Part shown: piece by piece, positions 47,235-56,766 of the stretch
Layout of the letters: every line of letters begins with the position of its first letter
Position numbering within the stretch: position 1 is the first letter of the stretch
Assembly: GCA_041738715.1 (NCBI GenBank)
Contig: JBGSPI010000077.1
Coordinates: 1-64,000 of the forward strand
Length of the DNA: 64,000 bases
Direction: 5' to 3'
Origin: Chamaesiphon sp041738715
Lineage (GTDB): Bacteria; Cyanobacteriota; Cyanobacteriia; Cyanobacteriales; Chamaesiphonaceae
Position numbers and translations under genes: made by a program
The notes under the pieces: model-generated
Told to the model about the DNA's origin: nothing
The model's input: only the letters and a program-made list of their open reading frames with translations
Database searches by the model: none

Positions 47235-47545
47235 TAATGCCTCTATAACAAAGGGAAATTGACACTCTTAGGGGGTGAGTCCACTAAGATTTTTGGAGAT
47301 CGACAAGCGACTCTCAAGGCATTGTCAAGCTGCCAATTGCGCCGATCTGCGTTGGATTTGTTGTTCGAGTTTAGTACAATTCCAGATTGGAGTGCATAAA
47401 TACTATTATAGTGCCGATCGACCACAAAAGTCAAAGTTCGATCGCGGCGATCCTATCGTACCCCGATCGAGTGTGAATATGTCCGTCGATCTGAATGGTG
47501 ACGGCGGGCATCCTAGAGAAAGTAGGATTTTTCCTGGTAGATGTG
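47235..47545. other. Divergent promoter region between recA and response-regulator cluster
   Basis: About 310 bases with no supportable gene. Open frames here are short and lack motifs. No SOS-box-like sequence was certain. Confidence 0.4.
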
Positions 47546-49204
47546 ATGAAAATTTTATTGGTAGAAGACGATCTAGCAACTCGATCGATGCTAGAACATG
47601 TATCGATCGAGCGACACTACCAAGTTGAAGCCACTGGCGATGGTCGATCGGCATTAAAGTTGGCACAGGAGGTGGACTACGATCTAATTTTGCTGGATGT
47701 CAATATTCCTGAATTGGATGGAATTAGCGTGTGTCGGCGGTTGCGCGAACAGGGTTGTCAGATTCCGATTTTATTATTGACAGCCAAGGATGAGATTGCC
47801 GATCGAGTGATTGGTTTAGATGCTGGGGCTGATGATTATGCGATCAAACCGTTTAGTGTACCAGAACTCTTTGCCCGCATTCGTGCCTTGCTGCGGCGGG
47901 GGAGAACAACATTTGGCTCACCTTCTAGTCAGAAAATATTGACTTGGGCATCCTTGCAACTAAATTGTCAGACAAATCAGGTTAGTTATGGCGATCGCGA
48001 ATTACGGTTGACCCCAAAAGAGTATGGGATTTTGGAGTTGTTACTGTCAAACCCCCAGCGAGTATTTAGTCGGACAGCTTTGATTACTAGGTTATGGGAA
48101 CTGGAAGCAACACCAACTGAAAGTACGATCAATAGCCATATCAAATCGATTCGCCAAAAACTCAAACAGGCTGGAGCAACTCAAGATCCGATCGAAACGA
48201 TGTACGGTTTTGGTTATCGGCTCCGTCCTCTAGCAAGTGATCTGGCAACTACCAATCTAGCTGACTCCGCACTAGTAGATCTGGAAGTCGCGGATGCTTT
48301 CATGTGGGATCTATGGCAAGAGTTTCAGGATTCCTTTAGCGAACAGATCGATTTACTGGCAACCACCACGCAGGCTTACACAGATAGATTGATCACAATT
48401 GCCGATGGGAGAACAAGGGCAAAGGCTACCACTAGTGAATTGACAACCCTTGCGGATGAAGAATATCTGCGGGAGTTAAAACAAGCAGCCAGACAAGTGG
48501 CGCATAAATTAGTTGGCTCTTTGGGTGTATATGGATTTCCGGTTGGTTCGACTATAGCTAGAGAAATTGAGGACTTATTAAATCCTCATCTAGAATTGAC
48601 AGTCGCCGATCTTCAACAAATGAGCCAATTAATTGCTGATTTGCAACAAGAACTCACCAAAGAACCGATATTTGGCAATCAAACCTGCTTACCCTTGGTG
48701 CAGCCAATCAGTGAGGATCAGTCAGGATCGCCGCTAGTAACCACCTTACGCGAGTCTCGATCGAGATCTCACAGTTTCCCCCAGTCTCCGCTGGCTAGAG
48801 TAATGGTCGTCGATGACGATTTGGCAATTTTGCATCGGTTGTCTGTAGTGCTGTCTCCCTGGGGATTACAGGTGATCTCTTTAGCAGATCCCCATCGCTT
48901 TTGGGCACAATTAACTCAGACCATGCCTGATTTACTAATTTTAGATATTGAAATGCCAGAATTTAGCGGGATCGAACTGTGTCAAACTGTCCGCAACGAT
49001 CCCAAATGGGGCAATTTGCCTATTTTATTTATCACGGCATCCCAAGATCCCGAAACTATCCTCCAAGCATTTGCGGCTGGGGGAGATGATTATATTCGCA
49101 AGCCGATGCTCGAACCAGAATTGATTGCACGTGTACTAAATCAACTCGAACCAAGGCAACTACGCCAATCGAATTTAAAGTCCAATTGTGGGGCACACAC
49201 ATGA
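47546..49204 (+). CDS. Multidomain response regulator REC-wHTH-Hpt-REC
   Basis: A 552-residue protein from the ATG at 47546 (the frame opens 17 codons earlier, but MKILLVEDD is the canonical receiver start). Domains: REC1 (1-118, phospho-acceptor Asp51 in LILLDVNIPELDG), OmpR-type winged helix (about 140-230: LTPKEYGILELLL...GFGYRL), an Hpt-like domain (about 300-380, AHKLVGSL), and REC2 (about 425-545, LLILDIEMPEFSG). It can thus receive, relay and convey phosphate and bind DNA. It heads a tight cluster: the next gene overlaps by 4 bases. Confidence 0.92.
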   Translation: MKILLVEDDLATRSMLEHVSIERHYQVEATGDGRSALKLAQEVDYDLILLDVNIPELDGISVCRRLREQGCQIPILLLTAKDEIADRVIGLDAGADDYAIKPFSVPELFARIRALLRRGRTTFGSPSSQKILTWASLQLNCQTNQVSYGDRELRLTPKEYGILELLLSNPQRVFSRTALITRLWELEATPTESTINSHIKSIRQKLKQAGATQDPIETMYGFGYRLRPLASDLATTNLADSALVDLEVADAFMWDLWQEFQDSFSEQIDLLATTTQAYTDRLITIADGRTRAKATTSELTTLADEEYLRELKQAARQVAHKLVGSLGVYGFPVGSTIAREIEDLLNPHLELTVADLQQMSQLIADLQQELTKEPIFGNQTCLPLVQPISEDQSGSPLVTTLRESRSRSHSFPQSPLARVMVVDDDLAILHRLSVVLSPWGLQVISLADPHRFWAQLTQTMPDLLILDIEMPEFSGIELCQTVRNDPKWGNLPILFITASQDPETILQAFAAGGDDYIRKPMLEPELIARVLNQLEPRQLRQSNLKSNCGAHT

Positions 49205-51429
49205 GTGAAGCAAACGATAAATTGCGGACGATTTTGATTGTCGAAGATTCTCTAACATATCGGGAACAGCTACGTCGCTATCTATATCAAGACGATCGCT
49301 ATAGCTATCATATTCTGGAAACAGAAACGGGCGCGGAAGGATTGAAACAATATCGAATTCTTCAACCTGATGCCATTTTGCTAGATTATGTACTGCCTGA
49401 CATGAATGGATTGGAGTTCTTGCAGATTTTGCAGCAGCAGATCAAAAAGCCAGATCTTCCGGTTGTCTTGATGACAGCTTATGAGCGCGAGCAGTTAGCC
49501 GCCCAAGCAATCGAATATGGCGCGCAGCAGTATCTGAATAAGTCTGAATCAACCACCGAAAATTTGCGCCTGTCACTGCACAACGCCATCAAACAAGGCG
49601 AACTCCTCCGTCAAGTCGCCGATCTCAAACTGCAAAACGAGCGACATCTGAAAGTTCTACATCAACAGGAAGAACAGTTGCGATTGGCACTAGCTTCTGC
49701 TCAGATGGGGATTTGGGACTGGGATTTACTGACTGGGCAAATTCACTGGAATCGAGAACATCAAGAGTTATTTGGCTTGGAGCCGGGAAGTTTTGATGGC
49801 AGCTATGAAGCCTTCGATCGCTGTATTCATCCAGACGATCGCAGTACTGTTCATCAATCTGTCGTGCAAGCGATCGAGGATCGATCGATCTTATGCCATC
49901 AATTCCGCATTATCTGGATGGATAATAGCATTCACTGGATTGAAACACGGGGAGAGGCATATTTCAATGAAGATAGTCAACCGGTGCGGATGATTGGCAC
50001 TGTTGTGAATATTGACGATCGACAACGGGCACAAGCGATGCTCCAAAATCGCCTGGAACAGCAACGACTAGTGATGGATATGACTCAGCGGATCAGGCGA
50101 TCGCTCGATCTATACGAGATCTTACAAACCACCGTTGATGAAGTCCGACAGTTTCTGCAAACAGATCGAGTTGTCGTCTATAAATTCGATCCTGATTGGA
50201 GCGGTAATGTGATCGTCGAGTCTGTAGGCACAGGTTGGATTTCACTCCTGGGCAAGCAGATTCATGACACCTGCCTCAGCAATTATGTAGAACGTTTTAA
50301 GCAGGGGGCAGTGACAGTAAAATCCGACATTTATAATGCCGGAATTGATGAGTGGCATTTGCAACTGCTCGCAAGTTTTCAAATTCGCGCCAATATGGTT
50401 GTACCAATTGTCCGTGGGAATGAATTATGGGGATTGCTGATTGCTCATCACTGCTCGGATATTCATCAGTGGCAAGATTCAGAGATCGATCTCGTTCAGC
50501 AGCTAGCTAGCCAAGTCAGTATTGCGATTCAACAAGTAGATCTGCTCGTCGAAGCCCAACTAGAATTGACGCAACGCAAACAAGCGGAGATGACACTTCA
50601 ACTCCTGAATGCTGAATTGGAACAGCGACAGACGGTAGAAAAACTCAAGGACGAATTTATTGGGATTGTCAGTCATGAATTGCGAACACCATTAACTTCC
50701 ATGCGCGGTTCATTGGGTTTATTGGCAATGGGGGTGATGGATGATGAACCAGAGCAAATGAAGCAGATGATCGGGATTGCGGCTAGTGAGACAGAACGCC
50801 TGGTGCGGATGGTGAACGATATTCTCGATCTGGAGAAATTGGAGACAGATCCCAATTCGCTAGAGCTAGAATGGTGCGATGCGGCACAGTTGATCCAGCG
50901 ATCGATCGAAGTGATGAATGGTAGTGCTGAAGAGGCTGGTGTGAAGCTAGATCTAAATTGCCCACCGATTCAGATTTGGGTGGCACCCGATCGAATTGTC
51001 CAAACATTTACCAATCTCCTCAGTAATGCGATCAAATTTTCACCGCCAGGGAGTACTGTATCGATCGAAGGAGAAGATCTTGATGCACCGATCGATCCGG
51101 GCGATCTGCCTTTATCTTCCAAGACAGATTTCCACCTGGACAAAACCAGCTTATCCCGTCAGGTGCGCTTCGCTATTACCGATCGTGGGCGGGGAATTCC
51201 GGCTGATAAACTAGAAACCATCTTCAACCGCTTCCAACAAGTCGATGCCTCGGATTCCCGCGACAAGGGTGGTACTGGCTTAGGACTGGCAATTTGCAAA
51301 TCGATCGTTGAGCAGCACCAAGGACAAATCTGGGTGGAGAGTTTATGGGGACAAGGGAGTACATTTTTCCTGACATTACCACAGCCCATGAGTGAAACTC
51401 TGTTGTCGCAGGGTATGTTGAAGAAATAA
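49201..51429 (+). CDS. Hybrid histidine kinase REC-PAS-GAF-HisKA-HATPase
   Basis: A 742-residue sensor kinase. Domains: N-terminal REC (about 10-130, AILLDYVLPDMNG), PAS (about 160-270), a phytochrome/CBCR-like GAF (about 300-440), HisKA with phospho-acceptor His492 (VSHELRTPLTSMRG), and HATPase with NAIKFSPPG, DRGRGIP and GTGLGLAICKS. The GAF retains the DxCx block (DTCL, Cys358) but has Trp385 where the canonical chromophore-binding Cys precedes His, so bilin attachment is doubtful. The ATG overlaps the previous stop (ATGA). Followed by a small REC gene after 21 bases. Confidence 0.92.
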   Translation: MSEANDKLRTILIVEDSLTYREQLRRYLYQDDRYSYHILETETGAEGLKQYRILQPDAILLDYVLPDMNGLEFLQILQQQIKKPDLPVVLMTAYEREQLAAQAIEYGAQQYLNKSESTTENLRLSLHNAIKQGELLRQVADLKLQNERHLKVLHQQEEQLRLALASAQMGIWDWDLLTGQIHWNREHQELFGLEPGSFDGSYEAFDRCIHPDDRSTVHQSVVQAIEDRSILCHQFRIIWMDNSIHWIETRGEAYFNEDSQPVRMIGTVVNIDDRQRAQAMLQNRLEQQRLVMDMTQRIRRSLDLYEILQTTVDEVRQFLQTDRVVVYKFDPDWSGNVIVESVGTGWISLLGKQIHDTCLSNYVERFKQGAVTVKSDIYNAGIDEWHLQLLASFQIRANMVVPIVRGNELWGLLIAHHCSDIHQWQDSEIDLVQQLASQVSIAIQQVDLLVEAQLELTQRKQAEMTLQLLNAELEQRQTVEKLKDEFIGIVSHELRTPLTSMRGSLGLLAMGVMDDEPEQMKQMIGIAASETERLVRMVNDILDLEKLETDPNSLELEWCDAAQLIQRSIEVMNGSAEEAGVKLDLNCPPIQIWVAPDRIVQTFTNLLSNAIKFSPPGSTVSIEGEDLDAPIDPGDLPLSSKTDFHLDKTSLSRQVRFAITDRGRGIPADKLETIFNRFQQVDASDSRDKGGTGLGLAICKSIVEQHQGQIWVESLWGQGSTFFLTLPQPMSETLLSQGMLKK

Positions 51430-51450
51430 GACTTAAATCGGCTAAATCTG

Positions 51451-51828
51451 ATGACCAGCAAACGGATTTTAATCGTAGATGACGACGAACGGATTCGGCA
51501 AGTTGTCAGGATGTGTTTAATTAAACTGGCCAAATGGCTGGTGATTACCGCCGCATCTGGACAGGAAGCCCTGCAACTAGCAACTGATGAACAACCAGAT
51601 GCGATTTTACTAGATGTCTCGATGCCAGGTCTTGATGGCATTGAAACATTGGCACAACTTCGACAAAACCCGCAGACTGCGGCGATTCCGATCATTTTTC
51701 TCACGGCGAAAGTCCAGCGCACAGAGCAGTTACATTACCAAGAACTTGGCGTGGCGGGGCTAATTGTCAAACCCTTCGATCCGGTACAGCTTTCCCAGGA
51801 AATTAGCCGCTTACTGGGCTGGAATTAA
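51451..51828 (+). CDS. Single-domain response regulator
   Basis: A 125-residue receiver: ILIVDDDERIRQ, phospho-acceptor Asp in AILLDVSMPGLDG, Thr/Lys switch (LTAKVQ, VKPFDP). It has no output domain, so it acts in a phosphorelay or by binding a partner. It resembles the second receiver of the PATAN protein at 52.0 kb (shared DDD..IR.VV.MCL.KL pattern), suggesting duplication within the cluster. It lies 21 bases after the hybrid kinase, its likely phosphate source. Confidence 0.9.
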   Translation: MTSKRILIVDDDERIRQVVRMCLIKLAKWLVITAASGQEALQLATDEQPDAILLDVSMPGLDGIETLAQLRQNPQTAAIPIIFLTAKVQRTEQLHYQELGVAGLIVKPFDPVQLSQEISRLLGWN

Positions 51829-52033
51829 GTTAGAGGGGGGCGGGGGACTGGCAGTTTTTCCTGTCGGAGAGGGTTTGGGGATTTCATGCTTATTTGAGCA
51901 GTCGATTAGTCTTGTCTAAATATTTCTTTACATTATTGGATGATTTCTCCATAGTTTCTCCACTTTTGCTCGGTACCTTGAAATGAGACTCCAAAATTTC
52001 TTGGAAAATTAACACAAGCATCTGGACGTAATT

Positions 52034-53665
52034 ATGTACATCCCCACTCAAAAAAACCATATCAGCTTTAAAGAGTTAATCGTTGAGTTAAATCATCTCA
52101 AAACCAATGCTTTTAGTGGTAATGTGATCGTTCAGATAGTTGGAACTCCTGGCTGGGTTTTATCCTTCTCATCTGGACGGTTGGCTGCAATTAGTGGTGG
52201 TTTAGATAAGATCGATCGCTGGAGTCGCAGTTTGGCATTGGCTTCCCTCAATGTGCCATTGGATCGATTGGTTAAATCTAACAATAATGAAGAAATATTT
52301 TTAAATTCCAATAAACTAGCCCAAGAATGGGCTGTTAAAGAAGTCTTATTTGACATCATTCAGTTTAGTCAAAATAATGGAGATAGATTATCATATCAGA
52401 TCGTTTCTAGTGGAAATAATATTAAATCAAATTCAAATTTTCCACCTTTAGATATTCAGCCACTACTCCATGATGCAATTCAAGCTTGGCAAGAGTGGGA
52501 AAAAAATGGACTCAATGAATTCTCGCCTAGTTTGTTTGCAGTAATTCACCAACCAGATCAAGTGAGTAGTTATAATGTTGATCGAGATTTAGAACATCTA
52601 ATTTCATCGATTGATGGTAATCGATCGCTGCGAAGTTTAGCGATTCACCATCAAAAAAAATTAACTGATCTGACGATTTCTATATTGCCTTTGCTCAAAG
52701 CAGGCATAGTTAAATTAAATCGACTACCTAAGTCAGTTATCGGCATAGATAGTTATGGTGATGAAATTATGTCACCGTTGTCGATACCTGAACAACATAG
52801 CAGAACCGATCTGGGTAATTTAGCTACTAGCACAAACAATCTTGAAGTAGCTCCATTAATTGCGTGCATAGATGATAGTATCGCTGTATGTCAGAGCCTC
52901 AATCGAATTATCACAGATAACGGCTATCGCTATCTGGGAATTCAAGATCCACTGAAAATTATTCCCACATTAATCAAGAATAAACCCAGTTTAATTTTCT
53001 TGGATTTAGTGATGCCAATTACCAATGGTTATGAAGTGTGTGAACAAATCCGCAAAACACCATGCTTGGCAAATATTCCAATTATAATTTTAACTGGTAA
53101 GGATGGTTTAATCGATCGAGTAAGAACTAAATTTATTGGGGTCGATGGATTTCTCAGCAAGCCAGCTAAGGCGGAATCAATTCTGCCCATACTTGAAAAA
53201 CATCTACCTCTCAACCGTTCGACTAGAGTGGTAGATGCGAACCAATCGATCGAGCCAAAAGATCCTCAAAATCAACAGCTAGATAAGTCTAAAAGTCTAC
53301 CCAAACGAATTCTGATTATTGATGATGACGACAATATCCGCGAAGTTGTCTCAATGTGCTTGCAAAAGCTCAAAGGTTGGAATGTTTCTGCAGCCGCATC
53401 AGGCGAAGAAGGCTTACATAGTCTGCGGACAGATAAACCAGATGCGATTGTCCTCGATATGATGATGCCCAATATGGATGGGTTGACCTTTTTGCGGACT
53501 CTCCGCGCAGATCCTAGCACACACCTGATTCCAGTTGTAATGTTGACTGCCAGCCGCCATTTGCCAGCCAGAAATGTGTCAGTGGAACTCGGTGTGGAGA
53601 ATATTATCTCTAAGCCCTTTGTGCCAATTACGCTGGTACAGCAAATCGATCGAGTTCTGATCTGA
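52034..53665 (+). CDS. PATAN-domain response regulator with two receivers
   Basis: A 543-residue protein. N-terminal PATAN domain (about 1-235), as in PatA/PixG/PilG/HmpA. REC1 lies at about 275-395 (LIACIDDSIAVCQ, LIFLDLVMPITNG) and REC2 at about 425-543 (ILIIDDDDNIRE, IVLDMMMPNMDG). Most PATAN proteins carry one receiver, so two are unusual. The family controls pilus function and phototaxis or heterocyst pattern. A 205-base gap separates it from the REC gene, so it may have its own promoter. It may replace the PATAN gene absent from the chemotaxis operon at 18.5 kb. Confidence 0.87.
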   Translation: MYIPTQKNHISFKELIVELNHLKTNAFSGNVIVQIVGTPGWVLSFSSGRLAAISGGLDKIDRWSRSLALASLNVPLDRLVKSNNNEEIFLNSNKLAQEWAVKEVLFDIIQFSQNNGDRLSYQIVSSGNNIKSNSNFPPLDIQPLLHDAIQAWQEWEKNGLNEFSPSLFAVIHQPDQVSSYNVDRDLEHLISSIDGNRSLRSLAIHHQKKLTDLTISILPLLKAGIVKLNRLPKSVIGIDSYGDEIMSPLSIPEQHSRTDLGNLATSTNNLEVAPLIACIDDSIAVCQSLNRIITDNGYRYLGIQDPLKIIPTLIKNKPSLIFLDLVMPITNGYEVCEQIRKTPCLANIPIIILTGKDGLIDRVRTKFIGVDGFLSKPAKAESILPILEKHLPLNRSTRVVDANQSIEPKDPQNQQLDKSKSLPKRILIIDDDDNIREVVSMCLQKLKGWNVSAAASGEEGLHSLRTDKPDAIVLDMMMPNMDGLTFLRTLRADPSTHLIPVVMLTASRHLPARNVSVELGVENIISKPFVPITLVQQIDRVLI

Positions 53666-53760
53666 ATTTGGATTACAGGAGAATATTATAAATTTTTTCA
53701 TTAAGAATTGTAAAAAACAATTAGAATAAAGAGGATATAAGAAAAATCTATTTAGCTCAG

Positions 53761-54090
53761 ATGTCTAAGCCGCTATCCTCAGAGCAAGAAATGCTCCAAA
53801 ATATCCTCCAGCCTTTACTCACAGACTTTGAGTACTGGTTTAGCCAATCGATCGAACTGCTCGAACGACAACAGATTTCCTTCCTAAATCCCCTAGTGCA
53901 AGCGGATCTGCTTGATCGCGTCAAACAAGCCCAGCAAGAGGTGCGGGTGGCTCAAATGCTCTTTCAGGCGATCGATAGTCAAGTTGGCGTAGAAACCAGT
54001 CAAATGCTCGGGTGGCATCGACTTGTGACTGAATGTTGGCAAGTATCAATGCAGTTAAGACAGTCACAACAGACTAAAATAGAAGAGTAA
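53761..54090 (+). CDS. DUF2605 protein
   Basis: A 109-residue, fully helical cytoplasmic protein with the family pattern LQPLLTDFEYWFSQSIELL, LVQADLLDRVKQAQQEV and WHRLVTECWQV. DUF2605 is restricted to cyanobacteria and of unknown function. It is followed by DUF2973, a pairing common in this phylum. Confidence 0.85.
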   Translation: MSKPLSSEQEMLQNILQPLLTDFEYWFSQSIELLERQQISFLNPLVQADLLDRVKQAQQEVRVAQMLFQAIDSQVGVETSQMLGWHRLVTECWQVSMQLRQSQQTKIEE

Positions 54091-54228
54091 AGGTGATAAT
54101 TCTCACCTTACTTCTCATAAAAGCTAGATATATGTCGCCCCATGGCGCAATATGTTTCGATCTAGCTCCAACTTGCTATTGACTATTCACTTGCTATTTT
54201 TGTCCCTCTAGATGTGTGGGAAAATGCC

Positions 54229-54534
54229 ATGTTACAAATAATCTATCTCATCGCCTTTACTATTTTGGCATTTCTAGCGATCGGCAATCTGATCCGGAGT
54301 TTAATCGGTTTTAGCATGGATGTACCACAACAAAGAACCATGCCCAATCGAAATTTTTCGGGTTATGGCTATCGATCCGGATCTGTTCCCCATCCCGAAT
54401 TACTCGATGATATGGGGAATTTGACCAGTGAACCGTTGCTAATTATGAAATCAATTAGTATCGAGGATGCGCGGACGAGATTAGATGCACTGTACAATGA
54501 TGATTCGCCCAAACCGGCTGAAGGCGAAAGTTAA
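54229..54534 (+). CDS. DUF2973 membrane protein
   Basis: A 101-residue protein from the ATG at 54229 (MLQIIYLIAFTILAFLAIGN), with one N-terminal membrane helix and a cytoplasmic tail containing HPELLDDMGNLTSEPLL, the family's conserved block. Its role is unknown. A GTG five codons upstream (54214) is less likely, because the hydrophobic segment begins at the Met. Downstream of DUF2605. Confidence 0.83.
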   Translation: MLQIIYLIAFTILAFLAIGNLIRSLIGFSMDVPQQRTMPNRNFSGYGYRSGSVPHPELLDDMGNLTSEPLLIMKSISIEDARTRLDALYNDDSPKPAEGES

Positions 54535-54558
54535 TCACCAGTAGCAACAGATCTATCA

Positions 54559-55419
54559 ATGTTCATCGATCGGCAAAAACTACTCTACTGCTCGATGTTG
54601 TCGATCGCCATTTTTTTGGTGTCCTGTCGTCAATTTGAAATACCATTCGGCAGGGAGAGCAGCAATATTCACTTGCTGATGGGCAATCCATCGAACGCGA
54701 CTACATCAGTGAGTAATTCCGAAAATTATCTGATTACTCGGCCACAGTACGCACTGTCTTATTCTAAAAATAAAGGTATTCCTAATTGGGTTGCTTGGGA
54801 GCTAAACTCTACTTGGCTAGGTGATGCACCCCGAACAGGTAAATTTTCGCCAGACGAAGATTTACCCGTAGATTGGGAACGAGTCAAACCATCTGATTAT
54901 ACTGGTAGTGGCTTCGATCGCGGTCACATGGTTAATTCGGAAGACCGTAGCCGCTCACCAGCAGATAATCTGGCAACTTTTTTGATGACGAATATTCTCC
55001 CTCAATCACCTGATAATAATCAGGGAGTATGGGTGCAACTAGAAAACTACTCGCGGCAATTAGTTAGATCTGGTAAAGAATTATTTATTGTTTCCGGCGG
55101 GCACGGGCAAGGGGGGATTGGATTAAAGGGTGCAAAAGCCACTGTCGGACGGGGTAAAGTAGTTGTCCCGGCTCTAACCTGGAAAGTCGTTTTAGTCCTA
55201 AATAGACCCAATTCTGGGGTGGCTGGAGTCGATAAAAATACCCAAACAATTGCAGTCATTGTCCCGAATAAACAAGGAATTAAATTTGACTCCTGGCGGC
55301 AATATCTAACTTCAGTGCAAGAAGTAGAAAAATTGACTGGATATCGATTTTTTACTAGTGTACCTGAAGGTATTCGATCGGCGATCAATGCGAAGACCTA
55401 CACCACACCATCGCCATAG
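54559..55419 (+). CDS. Secreted DNA/RNA non-specific endonuclease (NucA type)
   Basis: A 286-residue protein with a lipoprotein-like signal (MLSIAIFLVSC) and the beta-beta-alpha-metal nuclease core. The DRGHM motif (GSGFDRGHMVNSEDRS) carries the catalytic His; the metal Asn follows in the TNILPQSPDNNQGVW stretch. It degrades DNA and RNA without sequence preference, like the Anabaena NucA enzyme. Probably exported and lipid-anchored. No NuiA-type inhibitor gene is adjacent. Confidence 0.9.
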   Translation: MFIDRQKLLYCSMLSIAIFLVSCRQFEIPFGRESSNIHLLMGNPSNATTSVSNSENYLITRPQYALSYSKNKGIPNWVAWELNSTWLGDAPRTGKFSPDEDLPVDWERVKPSDYTGSGFDRGHMVNSEDRSRSPADNLATFLMTNILPQSPDNNQGVWVQLENYSRQLVRSGKELFIVSGGHGQGGIGLKGAKATVGRGKVVVPALTWKVVLVLNRPNSGVAGVDKNTQTIAVIVPNKQGIKFDSWRQYLTSVQEVEKLTGYRFFTSVPEGIRSAINAKTYTTPSP

Positions 55420-55514
55420 ATGGCCTACAGCTAAATGTCATCTCTTTCCAGTAGCGATGTTTTGAGGCTAAAGCCCCGTCTCTATACTGTTTATTGTAAA
55501 CTGATAAAAGCACG

Positions 55515-56759
55515 ATGCTAGTCTACGAATTCAAGTTATCTGGAACTACACAGCAGTATCGCCTCATTGATGAAGCGATTCGTACTGCTCTGTTTATTCG
55601 GAATAGTTGCGTTCGCTACTGGATAGACAATACCAAAATTGGTAAATACGATCTGTCAGCACTTTGCAAAGTTCTATCTAAAGAGTTTTCGTTTGCCAAC
55701 AAACTTAACTCGATGGCTAGACAAGCTAGTGCGGAAAGAGCTTGGTCGTCAATCTCTCGCTTCTACGAAAATTGCAAGAAAAAAATCAAGGGTAAGAAAG
55801 GTTATCCAAAGTTCAAACGACGGGGTAATTCAGTTGAGTATAAAACCTCTGGATGGGCACTGTCTGAGGATCGGAAACACTTAGTTTTGACTGATGGGCA
55901 TAATGTCGGCAGAATGAAGCTAGTAGGGACTTATGACTTGCACTATTATCAAGTAGAACAAATTAAAAGGGTTCGATTAGTTCGACGAGCCGATGGTTAT
56001 TATGCTCAATTTTTGATTAAAGCAGAGCGAAATATTGACACTACGCCAACAGGTAAAACCATTGGATTAGATGTGGGCTTAAACCATTTCTACACTGATT
56101 CTAATGGCGGACAAGTTGAGAACCCTAGATTCTTGAGAAAGTCTGAGAAGTCCATCAAGAAACTTCAAAAGCGAGTATCGAGAAAGTTTAGTAAAGCCAG
56201 AAAGCAGGAGAAAATAAAGCAGTCCAATAACTATCTAAAAGCCAAGAATAAATTAAGTAGGAAGCACTTAAAAGTATCTCGCCAGCGTAAAGACCATGCA
56301 GTGAAACTCGCACGGTGCGTAGTAATGTCTAACGACGTTGTGGTGTATGAAGACTTGAAAGTTGCGAATATGGTGAAAAACCATAAGTTGGCTAAAAGTA
56401 TTAGTGACGCTAGTTGGTATCAATTCAGGGTATGGATTGAGTATTTTGGGCGAATCTTTGGGCGAACTACGATTGCTGTAGCTCCCCAATACACTAGCCA
56501 AGATTGCTCTAATTGCGGTAAACGGGTGCAGAAAACATTAAGCACTAGAACCCATAAATGTCCTCATTGTGGATATGCAGCGGATCGTGATGAGAATGCG
56601 GCTATCAACATTCTCAAGAAAGGAATAGCTACCACAGGGCATGTGGGAAGCTCAGTACTAGATACTGAAAACGCTTGGGGAGATTTGTCCTCTACTGTCG
56701 TTGGTGAAAGCCTGCAACAGCAAGATAGGTCATTGAACCAAGAATCTCCCCTTTTCTAA
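55515..56759 (+). CDS. tnpB: RNA-guided endonuclease TnpB (IS605 OrfB)
   Basis: A 414-residue TnpB, the RNA-guided nuclease ancestral to Cas12. Sequence features: a helical N-terminal region (1-170), RuvC motif I with Asp186 in IGLDVGLN, motif II with Glu279 in VVYEDLKV, a CxxC zinc ribbon (CSNCGK and CPHCGY), and motif III in ADRDENAAINIL with Asp357/Asp359. All catalytic acids are present, so nuclease activity is likely. It needs an omega RNA encoded by the 3' end of its gene plus the right end, which is where an intron is inserted. No TnpA partner is encoded. Confidence 0.95.
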   Translation: MLVYEFKLSGTTQQYRLIDEAIRTALFIRNSCVRYWIDNTKIGKYDLSALCKVLSKEFSFANKLNSMARQASAERAWSSISRFYENCKKKIKGKKGYPKFKRRGNSVEYKTSGWALSEDRKHLVLTDGHNVGRMKLVGTYDLHYYQVEQIKRVRLVRRADGYYAQFLIKAERNIDTTPTGKTIGLDVGLNHFYTDSNGGQVENPRFLRKSEKSIKKLQKRVSRKFSKARKQEKIKQSNNYLKAKNKLSRKHLKVSRQRKDHAVKLARCVVMSNDVVVYEDLKVANMVKNHKLAKSISDASWYQFRVWIEYFGRIFGRTTIAVAPQYTSQDCSNCGKRVQKTLSTRTHKCPHCGYAADRDENAAINILKKGIATTGHVGSSVLDTENAWGDLSSTVVGESLQQQDRSLNQESPLF

Positions 56760-56766
56760 AGGGGAG
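56746..56766 (+). repeat. Right-end hairpin of the TnpB element
   Basis: A perfect nine-base stem (CTCCCCTTT/AAAGGGGAG) with a TCT loop. It overlaps the tnpB stop codon and lies five bases before the intron. It would form the 3' end of the guide-RNA scaffold. Confidence 0.85.
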
